A stretch of 64,000 bases of DNA from Limnohabitans sp. G3-2 (GCF_002778275.1 NZ_NESG01000001.1:248001-312000); one strand, 5' to 3'. Positions 48,039-57,539 are shown, counted from the stretch's first letter. The notes: generated by a model not told the origin, from the letters alone. Made by a program: numbers and translations.

Positions 48039-48067
48039 GGATCCGGGCTGACCTTGATGCCTGTGCC

Positions 48068-49816
48068 ATGAACCTGCCCCCTTCAAACACATCGACACTA
48101 ATGACCACTCACGCTACTCCTACAGCGTCCGGATACCGTCTGATCCTTGACTGTATTCAGGAACACGAAATTCAGCGGGCTGACCAGGTCTACCTGACCC
48201 AGCCTGTGGGTCAAGGCCAAGTGCGTGATTACACCTGGCGCGAGACACTCGATGAGGCCCGACGAATGGCGCGGCACTTGCAGTCTCGAGGGTTCGAGCA
48301 GGGCACTCGCATCGGACTGATCTCTAAAAATTGTGCCCATTTCATCATGGCGGAACTGGCCATCTGGCTGTCCGGTGGCACAACGGTCGCATTGTTCCCA
48401 ACCGAGTCGGCCGACAACATTCGGTTCGTCCTAGAACACAGCGAGACTCGCCTGCTTTTCATTGGCAAACTTGACAATTGGGCACGTCAGCAATCAGGCG
48501 TACCCCAGGGTCTTGCTTGTATCGCGCTGCCCCTATCAGACGCCCCAGCACTTCAGCCTGATATGCCCCGCTGGGAAAACATCGTGGCCAACACCGAAGG
48601 ATTGAAGGGTCGAATCACGCGCGACACCAAGGATCTGGCGCTTTTGGCTTACACCTCCGGATCAACCGGCGAACCCAAAGGCGTCATGCATAACTTTGGC
48701 GTGATCAGCGACGCCTCCGAACGCACCGTGGCGTTGATCAACGAGCGCACTGGCAATCCGCCAGAACACCGGGTTTTATCGTACCTGCCACTGTCACATG
48801 TTTTCGAGCGGTCAAAGATCGCCTGCTGGTCTTTGGTGGCTGGCAATGTGCGGGTGTTTTTTTCCGAATCGCTAGATACTTTTGTGAAAGACCTTCAGCG
48901 TGCACGGCCCAACTCCTTCATTTCAGTCCCCAGGTTGTGGCTCAAGTTCCAGCATGGCGTGTTCGCCAAAATTCCGGCTGCGCAGCTCGACGCCGCACTG
49001 GCTGACCCGGTCAAAGGAAAAGTGGTCGCCAAGCAAGTGCTGGCTTCGCTCGGTCTTGACGCGGTGGTATCAGCCGGCAGTGGCTCGGCGCCTATCTCAG
49101 CCGAGCTGATTGAGTGGTACCGCAAGCTGGGCTTGGACCTGATGGAGGGCTATGCAATGACCGAAGACTTTGCGTATTCACATGGTTCGCTGCCGCAGTA
49201 CAGCAAACCTGGCTATGTCGGGCGCGCACTTCCGGGCGTGCAATCGCGGTTATCGCCGGAAGGTGAAATTTTGGTCAAGTCCCCTGGTTGCATGGTGGGA
49301 TACTACAAACGGCCTGACTTGACGACTGAAGCCTTCACCGATGACGGCTATTTCCGCACTGGCGATTGCGGACATTTCGAGCCCAACGGCATGCTCAAAT
49401 TGACTGGACGGATCAAAGAGCTGTTCAAGACGACCAAGGGCAAATATGTGGCACCTGTACCGATCGAGAGCCGATTGAACAACCACCCAATGGTCGAGCT
49501 CAGCATGGTGTGCGGCGCCGGTCAGAGTGCGGCATGCGCCCTGATTCAGCTGTCAGATCAGCACCAAGCACAGCGCCAGGACCCCGCTTTGCAAGAACAG
49601 ATCGAACTCGAGCTGGCGCGGCTGCTGGAGGACGTCAATGCAACACTGAACGATCACGAACAGTTGCGCTTGTTGGTGGTGATGAACGAACCATGGTCCA
49701 TTGAAAACGGTTGCCTGACGGCTACGATGAAAATCAAACGCAACGCCATCGAGGCCAGTGTCCATCAACGCCTCAACAGCTGGTACGCGCAACCGGATCA
49801 GGTTGTCTGGGCCTGA
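48068..49816 (+). CDS. AMP-forming long-chain-type acyl-CoA ligase
   Basis: 582 residues of the adenylate-forming superfamily: acid + ATP + CoA to acyl-CoA. The phosphate loop is AYTSGSTGEPKGVMH (about 196-210). Other motifs: LSYLPLSHVFERS, the YAMTE A5-type motif, FRTGDCGHFEPNGMLKLTGR and the C-terminal TATMKIKR region with the adenylation lysine. The AMP-binding domain organisation resembles FadD15/long-chain ligases more than aryl ligases. An alternative ATG is at 48101. It ends only 13 bases from the stop of the convergent alkylsulfatase gene. Confidence 0.92.
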   Translation: MNLPPSNTSTLMTTHATPTASGYRLILDCIQEHEIQRADQVYLTQPVGQGQVRDYTWRETLDEARRMARHLQSRGFEQGTRIGLISKNCAHFIMAELAIWLSGGTTVALFPTESADNIRFVLEHSETRLLFIGKLDNWARQQSGVPQGLACIALPLSDAPALQPDMPRWENIVANTEGLKGRITRDTKDLALLAYTSGSTGEPKGVMHNFGVISDASERTVALINERTGNPPEHRVLSYLPLSHVFERSKIACWSLVAGNVRVFFSESLDTFVKDLQRARPNSFISVPRLWLKFQHGVFAKIPAAQLDAALADPVKGKVVAKQVLASLGLDAVVSAGSGSAPISAELIEWYRKLGLDLMEGYAMTEDFAYSHGSLPQYSKPGYVGRALPGVQSRLSPEGEILVKSPGCMVGYYKRPDLTTEAFTDDGYFRTGDCGHFEPNGMLKLTGRIKELFKTTKGKYVAPVPIESRLNNHPMVELSMVCGAGQSAACALIQLSDQHQAQRQDPALQEQIELELARLLEDVNATLNDHEQLRLLVVMNEPWSIENGCLTATMKIKRNAIEASVHQRLNSWYAQPDQVVWA

Positions 49817-49829
49817 CCCATAAAACGTC

Positions 49830-51806
49830 CTACTCAGGCGTCTGAAAACCGGTGATCGGAGGTAAAGGCTCGAGTACTGCAAAGCCTCTGTCAAATGTAT
49901 CAAGCAGAGCGAGAAAGGCTTCAAACTGAGGGCGAGAGCCTTTCAGCGCTATGCGTCCACTGTCCATAGCCTCAGAAAAGCTCAGCTGCTCCAGCGATAT
50001 GTCATCGAGTGTGGCGCGGCTCAGGCGCAGTTGAACATCCACCTCACCAACAGGTTCTTCGCTGGCATGGCGCAACACACCATTCGACAGTGTCAACACA
50101 TAACTCGAGTCCGGCTCGCTAAACCGCCAGTGCATCACCAATCGGTGCTGTGCTGCACGAGGGCCGTTCAAACGCATCGCCAAGTAATCAAAATAGTCCG
50201 CCAAAGGCAAGGCGCGAATCATGTCTCGGCTAGCAGCCATACCCGATCCCATGCGCGGTGGGCCTTGGCGCAGCTCCCGGGCGCCCTGCAGATAAGCATT
50301 GCGCCAGGTGGATGACTCGGTCTGATAACCCAGTTGTTCCATGGCTTGGGCGCACAGACGCCGCGCTTCGTGACAAGCCGGATCCACCCACACGATTCGG
50401 GCACAGATATCGGCCACCCAACGGTATTCACCTGCCGCCAAATCAACGCGAACCTTGTTCAGAACTGCTTCGACGCCACCCATGTATTCGATGGTCTTGC
50501 AGGCGTGTTCTTGACGAGGCAATGGGTCAAGAAAAGCCGGATGGCCTTCGTAGGCCCCCAAGTAGCGCTGGTACACGGCTTTCACGTTGTGTTTGAGGTG
50601 ACCGTAAAAGCTGTGTGTGGACCAATCCTGTTGAAGTTCCTCTGGCAAGCGAATGGCTTCGGCAATGTCACCACCCGTGTGTCCGTGGTTCATCAAACGC
50701 AATGTCTGGTCGTGTACGAATTTGTAAAGATCGTGCTGGCGCAACAGGTACTCGCCCATGGACTGACTGCCCCAAACTGGCCAATGGTGCTGAGCAATCA
50801 ATACATCGCTGTGGGGGGCATAACGTTGGCGAGCACCGGCCAGATAGGATGCCCAAGCACGAGCGTCACGCACCTGTGCTCCACGCAAGGGCAGAAGGTT
50901 GTGAAAATTGTGGCTGGTGATCTCAGCCATGTTGAGCACGCGCAGGCCAGGGTGGTGGATGATCATCTCGGCTGGGGCTTCAGCTCCCGGTGTCAGCTCA
51001 AACACGCATTCGATGCCATCTACCTCGAAGCTTTCCACCGATTGGGTGATCAGCCGATTGGGCGCAATCAGTGTGACGGTCCCAGCTGAGACCGCCTTGC
51101 CCAATCCTGCATCCACCTGACCGAGTTCACCGCGTGGTAACAATGCGCCGTACTGAAACAAGGCACGCCGTGTCATGGCATTGCCAGCCATCACGGTTTC
51201 GCTGATGGCGTCATCCATGAAGCCCACTGGGGCAATCACTTGCACACGACCAGACAGCACATCCACCTCATCAATGACGCCACGCACGCCGCCAAAATGG
51301 TCCACATGGCTGTGTGTGTAAACCACCGCGACCACTGGTCGTTTAGGCCGGTGCTGGTGGTACAAGCTCAGCGCCGCAGCAGCCACTTGGGTAGAGGTGA
51401 GCGGGTCAATGATGATCAGTCCGGTGTCACCTTCCAGAATGGTCATATTCGCCAGATCCATGCCCCGAACTTGATAAACACGATCACAGACCTTGAACAA
51501 GCCGGTAACCATATTGAGGCGGGCATGCCGCCACAAACCGGGGTGCACGCTGTCGGGCGACTGTTCATTGGCCAGAAAACCATAGGCCTGCAGGTTCCAG
51601 ACCGGGCGGCCGTTGGGGCGCAGCACGCCTTCAGGAGGCAAGGGTGCCACCAGCCCCCGGCGAGCATCCTCAAACGCCCGGTCATCGTGCAAGGGCAAAT
51701 GCAGACGCTGGGCCGATTGGCAAGCACGGGTGTGCATGGAAGCCGGCTGAGGACTTTCTGTCGCCAGGTTTTCTTCAGGCTTAGGATGAGGTGTTTCAGA
51801 GGTCAT
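49830..51806 (-). CDS. Alkylsulfatase of the SdsA1/YjcS type
   Basis: 658 residues. Zinc metallo-beta-lactamase-fold sulfatase that releases sulfate from alkyl sulfate esters. The motif THSHVDHFGG holds H165, H167, D169 and H170. Further family ligands fit TPGAEAPAEM, LNMAEITSHNFHN and AQHHWPVWG. A dimerisation domain (about 400-520) and an SCP2-like C-terminal domain (about 540-658) follow. ATG 51806 is preferred to a TTG at 51821. No signal peptide is visible, unlike secreted SdsA1, so it probably acts in the cytoplasm. It is last in a minus-strand run with two degenerate paralogues and a Bug protein. Confidence 0.93.
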   Translation of the reverse strand: MTSETPHPKPEENLATESPQPASMHTRACQSAQRLHLPLHDDRAFEDARRGLVAPLPPEGVLRPNGRPVWNLQAYGFLANEQSPDSVHPGLWRHARLNMVTGLFKVCDRVYQVRGMDLANMTILEGDTGLIIIDPLTSTQVAAAALSLYHQHRPKRPVVAVVYTHSHVDHFGGVRGVIDEVDVLSGRVQVIAPVGFMDDAISETVMAGNAMTRRALFQYGALLPRGELGQVDAGLGKAVSAGTVTLIAPNRLITQSVESFEVDGIECVFELTPGAEAPAEMIIHHPGLRVLNMAEITSHNFHNLLPLRGAQVRDARAWASYLAGARQRYAPHSDVLIAQHHWPVWGSQSMGEYLLRQHDLYKFVHDQTLRLMNHGHTGGDIAEAIRLPEELQQDWSTHSFYGHLKHNVKAVYQRYLGAYEGHPAFLDPLPRQEHACKTIEYMGGVEAVLNKVRVDLAAGEYRWVADICARIVWVDPACHEARRLCAQAMEQLGYQTESSTWRNAYLQGARELRQGPPRMGSGMAASRDMIRALPLADYFDYLAMRLNGPRAAQHRLVMHWRFSEPDSSYVLTLSNGVLRHASEEPVGEVDVQLRLSRATLDDISLEQLSFSEAMDSGRIALKGSRPQFEAFLALLDTFDRGFAVLEPLPPITGFQTPE

Positions 51807-51863
51807 ACAGGTAATCAACAAACTGTCAAACAGTGCGCGCGTTAAAGCTGTTCTTGCAGAATT

Positions 51864-53210
51864 TCAAGCCATGGTCATGCCGTGCGTCGGGTCATTGTCC
51901 CGAGTGCTGCCGTGAGGCAGGCCACGCAGTTGCTCGGCCATGCTGCGATAGAGGTTTCGCGACACCACGCTGCTGAGCTGCAGAGCACGTCGATCTAGCA
52001 AATCGGCTTTGAAATCCATGACCTGAGAATGCATCGGCGTGTCTTCGGGCAACTGAGCAACCAGGTCAATCACGTGCAGCGCCTTTTGGATCTGCCCCCC
52101 CTCAGCAAGCGCCTGGGCTCGCGCCACCACATGCTGGACATCGGCTGCAGAACCCAACAAGCTCTGAAGATCGGCTTCTACTTGCAAGCGCGGCGCTGGG
52201 TGCAGCGTGGTGGGGTTGCGGTCCCACCAACCGTTTTCGCTGCGCCAGATGTCGCGAACAATGTAGTCCACACAGCCGTAAACAGGTCGCATGAAGGGAT
52301 GGTCAAACAAGGCCGCTGGAGGTCGGATACGGGCCACAATGTCCTCCACACCCAAGCCCTCATTCATGAGGCGCACTGTTTCTTGACGCAGCCAACGCAG
52401 GCCAGCAGCGGGCAGTACCAACGCATCTTCAACGTCTTGCGGCTCGAACAAGGGCCCCCCAAACTCGGCCAGCAACACCTTTGGCCGCAAGGCATGAAGT
52501 CGATCGAGCGTTGAAGCCCAGCGCATCGGGTCTCTGAGGGTACGCAGCGGCGTACCCACATTGGGCAGGCTGCGGATCACTGCAGCGCTGCCGTACAAAA
52601 ATCGTTCGGACGGCAACCAGGCGGCCACCACATCATCGGTCTCAGACGGAGCCGCCAGCAACTCAATGGTGCGATCTCCTCCATCGATCACCAACCTGTC
52701 TTCAAAACCGATATCGGGCATGACCAGCCACTCTGGCTTGGGCTTGGGTACGTTCATACGGAATTGCAGGCTGTTGAGCAACTGCTGCAAGCCCTCGGCT
52801 TCCTGGTAACGGGCGTAGCGTGCACGAACACGTCGGTGTGCCACCAGCACAGGCCGAGCAAAACCACGCTCTGCCATGGACCTGCACCAATCGCCCACAC
52901 CGTAGTTGTAGCCAAGGTGCCCGTGGCTGTAAACGATGTGACTCACAGGCTTGGGCGTTATGGTTTGCAAAGTAGCGATCATGTTGGCGGTCAAGCCACC
53001 GCCAGGGCCAGCGTCGAACAGCACTACGCCTTTTGCAGTCTCCAAAGCCACGGAATTACCTTGTCCGGGTAACAGGTGAACGCCGGGCACGATGTCACGG
53101 TGCGTGGCGCGATTGATCAATACCATGCCAGGTTTTCGGGAAGTGATCACAGGCTGTTGCTGAGAATTCGAGGGGAAATTAGCGGTCTTTGTCGTCATGG
53201 CATGGGTCAT
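51864..53210 (-). CDS. Alkylsulfatase-like MBL-fold protein with altered metal motif, copy 1
   Basis: 448 residues. MBL fold (about 38-300) plus an alkylsulfatase dimerisation domain (about 315-430, with CVDYIVRDIWRSENGWWDRN and TLHPAP). The HxHxDH metal motif is replaced by H96-G-H98-L-G100-Y101-N, so the Asp and last His are lost. The position of the AQHHWP histidine reads LLAEFGGPL. One acidic residue is kept in APSETDD. Starts at 53210 or 53198 are both possible; no strong ribosome binding site separates them. It may bind one metal differently or be catalytically dead. The upstream paralogue ends 10 bases before. Confidence 0.88.
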   Translation of the reverse strand: MTHAMTTKTANFPSNSQQQPVITSRKPGMVLINRATHRDIVPGVHLLPGQGNSVALETAKGVVLFDAGPGGGLTANMIATLQTITPKPVSHIVYSHGHLGYNYGVGDWCRSMAERGFARPVLVAHRRVRARYARYQEAEGLQQLLNSLQFRMNVPKPKPEWLVMPDIGFEDRLVIDGGDRTIELLAAPSETDDVVAAWLPSERFLYGSAAVIRSLPNVGTPLRTLRDPMRWASTLDRLHALRPKVLLAEFGGPLFEPQDVEDALVLPAAGLRWLRQETVRLMNEGLGVEDIVARIRPPAALFDHPFMRPVYGCVDYIVRDIWRSENGWWDRNPTTLHPAPRLQVEADLQSLLGSAADVQHVVARAQALAEGGQIQKALHVIDLVAQLPEDTPMHSQVMDFKADLLDRRALQLSSVVSRNLYRSMAEQLRGLPHGSTRDNDPTHGMTMA

Positions 53211-53220
53211 TTCAAAAGCA

Positions 53221-54483
53221 TCAGGTCCATTCAAAGCGATCTGCAGGCGCAACGCCAGTGCCCACCGCCTGGCCGCGCAACTCTTCGGCTGAGCTCTTGT
53301 AGAGATGCTGCGACACAACAGTACTCACTTGAGCGACACGTTGGTCGCAGCATTGCGCTTTGAGTTCTCGCGCGTCGACCACCCACGGAAGGTTTGGAGA
53401 GGCCAGCGCCAATAAGTCCAGAACATGCAAGGCTCTCTGCCATTGACCCGCTTGAACCAGAGCTTGGGCTTGTACAAGAACACGCTCAGGATCAGGGAGA
53501 GCAAAGTAGCGCGCATCCGCCGCATCTTGAGGCGCGCAGGGATGCAGCATGGTGGGGTTGCGATTCCACCAACCATTTTCACTGCGCCAAATGTCATGGA
53601 TGATGTACTCGACACAGCCGTAACCCGGTTTGAGAAAACGATGACCAAAAATCTCCTCGGGAAGCTCGAGGTCGTGCAAGATATCCCACTCTTGCATGCC
53701 TTGATTCATCCTGATGACCACCTGCTCACGCAACCAACGCAGCGCAAGAATCGGCATGGTGAGTGCCTCGCGCACCTCAGCAGGATCATTCAGAGGTTTA
53801 CCAAATTCAGGAACAAGAATCTTCGGCTCCAGACTCAGCATGCGCTCAAGCGTATCTGCCCAGAGCATCGGGTCTCGATAAATACGATATGGCGTTCCAA
53901 CATTCGGCATCGCCTTGATCATGGCGCAGCTGCCATACAAGAGCTGGCAATCGGGTAACCATAATGCTGTAGCGTCATCGGTCTCGGATGGCGCATGCAT
54001 CAGAAAAACCTGGCGCAAGGAACCGCCAATGAGCAGTTCATCTTGATATGTGATGTCGGGCAAACGGTACCAGTGTGCCGGAGGGTTAACCGGAAACGGT
54101 GCGCGAAACTGGCGCGTGTTCGTATAAGCCCCCAGACCACCAAGTTCGCGATAGCGACGGTACCGCGCAGGCAGGCGTGCATGAGCCACCACCAATGGTG
54201 CAGGGTGTCCACGCTCGGACGCATCGATGAGCCAGTCACGCACGCCATTGTTGTAACCCATGTGCCCGTGGCTGTAGACGATGTGCGAAAGGGGCAAATC
54301 AGTACATTCGCGAAGACAAGCGATCATGCGCGCCGTGATTTCACCGCCCGGCCCAGCATCGACGAGCACGATGCCCTCCCCTGTGCTGACTGCCAAAGAA
54401 TTGCCTTGGCCACCCAAGGTCCACACGCCAGGTGCCCATTCGGCCCAGGCTTTCTTCATCATCAAAATATTGGTAACGCCCAT
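53221..54483 (-). CDS. Alkylsulfatase-like MBL-fold protein with altered metal motif, copy 2
   Basis: 420 residues, paralogous to the next gene in the operon. MBL fold about 15-285, then the same dimerisation domain (CVEYIIHDIWRSENGWWNRN, LHPCAP). The metal motif is H72-G-H74-M-G76-Y77-N78, with the same Asp and His losses. APSETDD is kept, and LVPEFGKPL replaces the histidine motif. The shared changes show that the form is maintained and is not recent decay. GGGGAG lies ten bases before the ATG. It follows the Bug copy 2 gene by 21 bases. Function is not assignable. Confidence 0.88.
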   Translation of the reverse strand: MGVTNILMMKKAWAEWAPGVWTLGGQGNSLAVSTGEGIVLVDAGPGGEITARMIACLRECTDLPLSHIVYSHGHMGYNNGVRDWLIDASERGHPAPLVVAHARLPARYRRYRELGGLGAYTNTRQFRAPFPVNPPAHWYRLPDITYQDELLIGGSLRQVFLMHAPSETDDATALWLPDCQLLYGSCAMIKAMPNVGTPYRIYRDPMLWADTLERMLSLEPKILVPEFGKPLNDPAEVREALTMPILALRWLREQVVIRMNQGMQEWDILHDLELPEEIFGHRFLKPGYGCVEYIIHDIWRSENGWWNRNPTMLHPCAPQDAADARYFALPDPERVLVQAQALVQAGQWQRALHVLDLLALASPNLPWVVDARELKAQCCDQRVAQVSTVVSQHLYKSSAEELRGQAVGTGVAPADRFEWT

Positions 54484-54504
54484 CGCAATAAAGCTCCCCG
54501 ACCT

Positions 54505-55479
54505 CTAGTCGACCGTGATGTTGCTGGACTTCACAATCGCACCCCATTCCTGCAGATCCTTCTCGATACGGGATGCAAACTCTTCCGGTGTGCGACGCGG
54601 TATGGCAGAAAAACCCAAAGATTTCACTTTCTCTTGCATCTCAGGGGCAAAGAGCAATCGGTTGATTTCCAGATTCAAACGGGACACCACCTCTTTAGAC
54701 ATGCTGCTGGGTGCAATGAAAGCGAAATAAGCCTCCAGATCAAACGGCACGCCTTGCTCCGTCATGGTGCGGACATCGGGCAATTGCGGTACCCGATACG
54801 GACCACTGACCGCGATAGCCTTGAATCGACCCGCTTGAACCATGGGAAAAACTGTGGCCATTGGTGCAAAAGCAGCTTGCAGCAGGCCGCCCCCCAGATC
54901 CGTGAGACTGGCCGTGACGGCCTTGTAGGGCACGTGGGCCATTTTCAAGCCCGTCTTTTGAAGTAAAGCCTCCATGGACAGGTGACCGCCTGAGCCATTT
55001 CCCCAAGAGCCGTAGGAAAGACTGCCAGCGGGTTTTCCTTTCACATACGCAATGAATTCTGACAAGTCTTTGACCGGCATTGAAGCCGGTACGACCAATA
55101 AATTGCCGCCAGATCCAATTTGAGCAACCGGCGTGAAGTCTTTGCGCACGTCGTACGGAACCTTGGGCAACAAGACCGGGTTGACAACATGCGCGGCAGC
55201 GTAGGTCACCAGCAAAGTATGTTGATCGGGCGCGGCCTTCGCTGCTGCATCGGTCGCAATCATGCCGTTTGCACCCGCTTTGTTGTCAATGATGAAGGCT
55301 TGTCCAAATGTTTTAGAAAGAGGCTCTGTAAACATTCGCGCCACCATGTCGGTTGCGCTTCCTCCAGTGCCCGCAACGATCACTCTGACTGGCTTGCTCG
55401 GCCAATTCGGCGAGTTTTGCGCCAATACCAAGTTTGAAAAAAAACCAAAAAATACCGTCAACGTTAGAAGTTTTAGCAT
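54505..55479 (-). CDS. Bug-type (TctC family) binding protein, copy 2
   Basis: 324 residues with a Sec signal peptide (about 1-20, ending NLVLAQ). Family motifs: WPSKPVRVIVAGTGGSATDMV, GANGMIATDAAAKAAPDQHTLL, VPYKAVTASLTDLGGG. First gene of the minus-strand sulfatase run, so it probably delivers the substrate for that branch. No permease gene is adjacent. Confidence 0.92.
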   Translation of the reverse strand: MLKLLTLTVFFGFFSNLVLAQNSPNWPSKPVRVIVAGTGGSATDMVARMFTEPLSKTFGQAFIIDNKAGANGMIATDAAAKAAPDQHTLLVTYAAAHVVNPVLLPKVPYDVRKDFTPVAQIGSGGNLLVVPASMPVKDLSEFIAYVKGKPAGSLSYGSWGNGSGGHLSMEALLQKTGLKMAHVPYKAVTASLTDLGGGLLQAAFAPMATVFPMVQAGRFKAIAVSGPYRVPQLPDVRTMTEQGVPFDLEAYFAFIAPSSMSKEVVSRLNLEINRLLFAPEMQEKVKSLGFSAIPRRTPEEFASRIEKDLQEWGAIVKSSNITVD

Positions 55480-55598
55480 GAAGACCCCTTTAGAAATTTG
55501 ATAAGAGATAAGTCGCTTTCAAACACTTTGGAAACACATGATGAGCGAGCCAGCTTAGATATCCCACATGGTTTTCCCCTAGTTTGCAAAGCCAGCAC

Positions 55599-55628
55599 TT
55601 GACAAGAATTGACCATCAGAATTATTGT
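55599..55628 (+). promoter_or_regulatory. Candidate promoter of the TetR-led run
   Basis: TTGACA at 55599-55604 and TATTGT at 55623-55628, with an 18-base spacer, about 45 bases before the TetR start. A short palindrome, TGAATTCA (55634-55641), lies just downstream and might be part of a TetR operator. Confidence 0.45.
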
Positions 55629-55672
55629 GAACTTGAATTCATGTTTTTTTATTTTGGTGTTGAAAGAATCAC

Positions 55673-56455
55673 TTGCCTACCCTTCCATTGATTGACGTTC
55701 GCCCATCTGGTCTCCTGTCGTCTAAAAAAGAACAAACAGCAACTCTGACAGTGGTCAAGGCCTTTCCGGCCAAACAGCAAAGATCTGAGCAAACCCACGA
55801 AAAATTGCTGCAGGCAGGTCTTGACTTGTTGCGCGATGGACTTTTTGATGACATTTCCATTGCACAGATTTCTGCCCGAGCTGGTTGCTCTGTTGGATCT
55901 TTCTATTTGAGATTTCGCAACAAAGAGGCTTTTTTCGAATTCCTCTTTGAAAGCATCAGTGAAAACTTGCAAGAGGACCTGCACTCCAATCTCACCCAAG
56001 AAAGCATCAAAAAACTCACCTTGGCTCAAACAGTGCGTCACTGTGTGGACCATTTCGTAAAGACCAACCGCCAGTACGAAAGCATTATTCGCGCCGCCGT
56101 GCAGTACAGCATCAACGACAGCGCTGACTGGCAACCCGTGCGGGACAACGGCTTGAAACTGCATGCCCACTACATTGATTTGATCATCAGCAAATTAAGA
56201 AATCCAAACCCAGAACAAGCCCGCAAGCAATTGCTCGTCGGCTTGCAAATCATCAGTGGGCACTTGGTCAACAGCATTACCCACCCGGTCAATAACTTAC
56301 CCCTATACGACCCCACCCTCAACCATTGGCTGTTTGAGGTGGTCATGCACTGCTTGAAGGCCAAGCCACCCGCTCTAGCCGCACCGCAGAAAAAAATGGC
56401 ACGTTTGAGGACTGCCTCCCCCAAGAAAAAAGTCACATCCCAAAGGAGCTACTGA
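55673..56455 (+). CDS. TetR-family transcriptional regulator
   Basis: About 260 residues. The frame has a stop at 55661 and no ATG before the DNA-binding domain, so a TTG at 55673 (after GAAAGA) or a GTG at 55750 must start it. The helix-turn-helix is about 40-85: THEKLLQAGLDLLRDGLFDD, ISIAQISARAGCSVGSFYLR, FRNKEAFFEFLF. The C-terminal half is a variable ligand domain, and the tail is Lys/Arg-rich. It heads the P450/BVMO gene run, which it probably represses; the ligand is unknown. Confidence 0.88.
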   Translation: MPTLPLIDVRPSGLLSSKKEQTATLTVVKAFPAKQQRSEQTHEKLLQAGLDLLRDGLFDDISIAQISARAGCSVGSFYLRFRNKEAFFEFLFESISENLQEDLHSNLTQESIKKLTLAQTVRHCVDHFVKTNRQYESIIRAAVQYSINDSADWQPVRDNGLKLHAHYIDLIISKLRNPNPEQARKQLLVGLQIISGHLVNSITHPVNNLPLYDPTLNHWLFEVVMHCLKAKPPALAAPQKKMARLRTASPKKKVTSQRSY

Positions 56456-56456
56456 A

Positions 56457-57539
56457 TTGAAAGCCGCCGTATTTCATGGCCCAGGTCAGCCCATGACCAT
56501 CGAGAACATCGAGATCGAAAAACCCAAGCGCAACGAGGTTTTGGTGCGCACGCGAGTCAGCGGTCTGTGCCACAGCGATTTGCATTTCATCGAGGGCAAA
56601 TACCCTACCCCCGTGCCCGCTGTACTTGGCCATGAAGCCGCAGGGGTGGTCGAAGCGGTGGGTGAAGACGTTACCCACGTCAAGGCTGGCGACCACGTGG
56701 TCACTTGCTTGTCGGTATTCTGTGGCCATTGCGAATTTTGCGTGACGGGTCACCAAACAATTTGCAGCAACACGGCCGTCAAAATGCCGCCCGGCGTTGC
56801 CAGACGTTTACGTTGGAAGGGTGAACACCTGAACCAGTTTCTCAATCTCTCGACATTTGCTGAACAAATGCTCGTTCACGAAAACGCTGTCGTCAAAATT
56901 CGTGAAGACATGCCCTTAGATTTGGCAGCCCTGTTGGGTTGCGGTGTTCTCACTGGCTATGGTTCTGTGGTTCACAGTGCACAACTGGAGCCTGGCACAA
57001 CGGTAGCCGTACTCGGCTGTGGTGGCGTGGGGCTCTCCACCATTCATGCGGCCCATTTGGCTGGTGCGGCCCGGATTGTCGCCATCGACATCGACCCCGC
57101 CAAGTTGGAGATGGCCAAGCTGTTCGGTGCGACAGATGGCATGGATGCCAAAGACCCTGACATGGTGGCCAAGATCCTCGAAATGACCCAAGGCGGCGTT
57201 CATTACGCTTTCGAGTGTATTGGACTCAAGTCCACCACTGAAGCTTCATTCGCCATGCTGCGCCCTCGGGGTTTGTCCACCATTGTGGGCATGATCCCAT
57301 TGGGCACCAAAATCGAACTTCACGGCTTTGACTTCCTGCGCGAGCGTCGCATCCAAGGCACGATGATGGGCTCCAACCACTTTCGCCTTGATATTCCACG
57401 CCTCGTGGAATTTCACATGCAAGGCCGAATGAAGCTTGACCAACTGGTTTCGAACCGGCTCAAGCTGGATCAGATCAACGAAGGTTTTTCTGCCCTGCAA
57501 AGCGGTGGCATTGCCCGTAACGTGGTCGTCTTCGACTGA
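56457..57539 (+). CDS. Zinc-dependent alcohol dehydrogenase (MDR family)
   Basis: 360 residues. The start is TTG at 56457, one base after the TetR stop, with AAAGGAGC upstream; no better ATG fits. Catalytic zinc ligands: C38 (GLCHSD), H59-E60 (GHE). Structural zinc: C89, C92, C95 and C103. Rossmann motif LGCGGVGLS near 185. It resembles aryl/alkyl alcohol dehydrogenases. In context it likely oxidises the alcohol made by the P450. It is followed by an SDR gene after 11 bases. Confidence 0.94.
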   Translation: MKAAVFHGPGQPMTIENIEIEKPKRNEVLVRTRVSGLCHSDLHFIEGKYPTPVPAVLGHEAAGVVEAVGEDVTHVKAGDHVVTCLSVFCGHCEFCVTGHQTICSNTAVKMPPGVARRLRWKGEHLNQFLNLSTFAEQMLVHENAVVKIREDMPLDLAALLGCGVLTGYGSVVHSAQLEPGTTVAVLGCGGVGLSTIHAAHLAGAARIVAIDIDPAKLEMAKLFGATDGMDAKDPDMVAKILEMTQGGVHYAFECIGLKSTTEASFAMLRPRGLSTIVGMIPLGTKIELHGFDFLRERRIQGTMMGSNHFRLDIPRLVEFHMQGRMKLDQLVSNRLKLDQINEGFSALQSGGIARNVVVFD

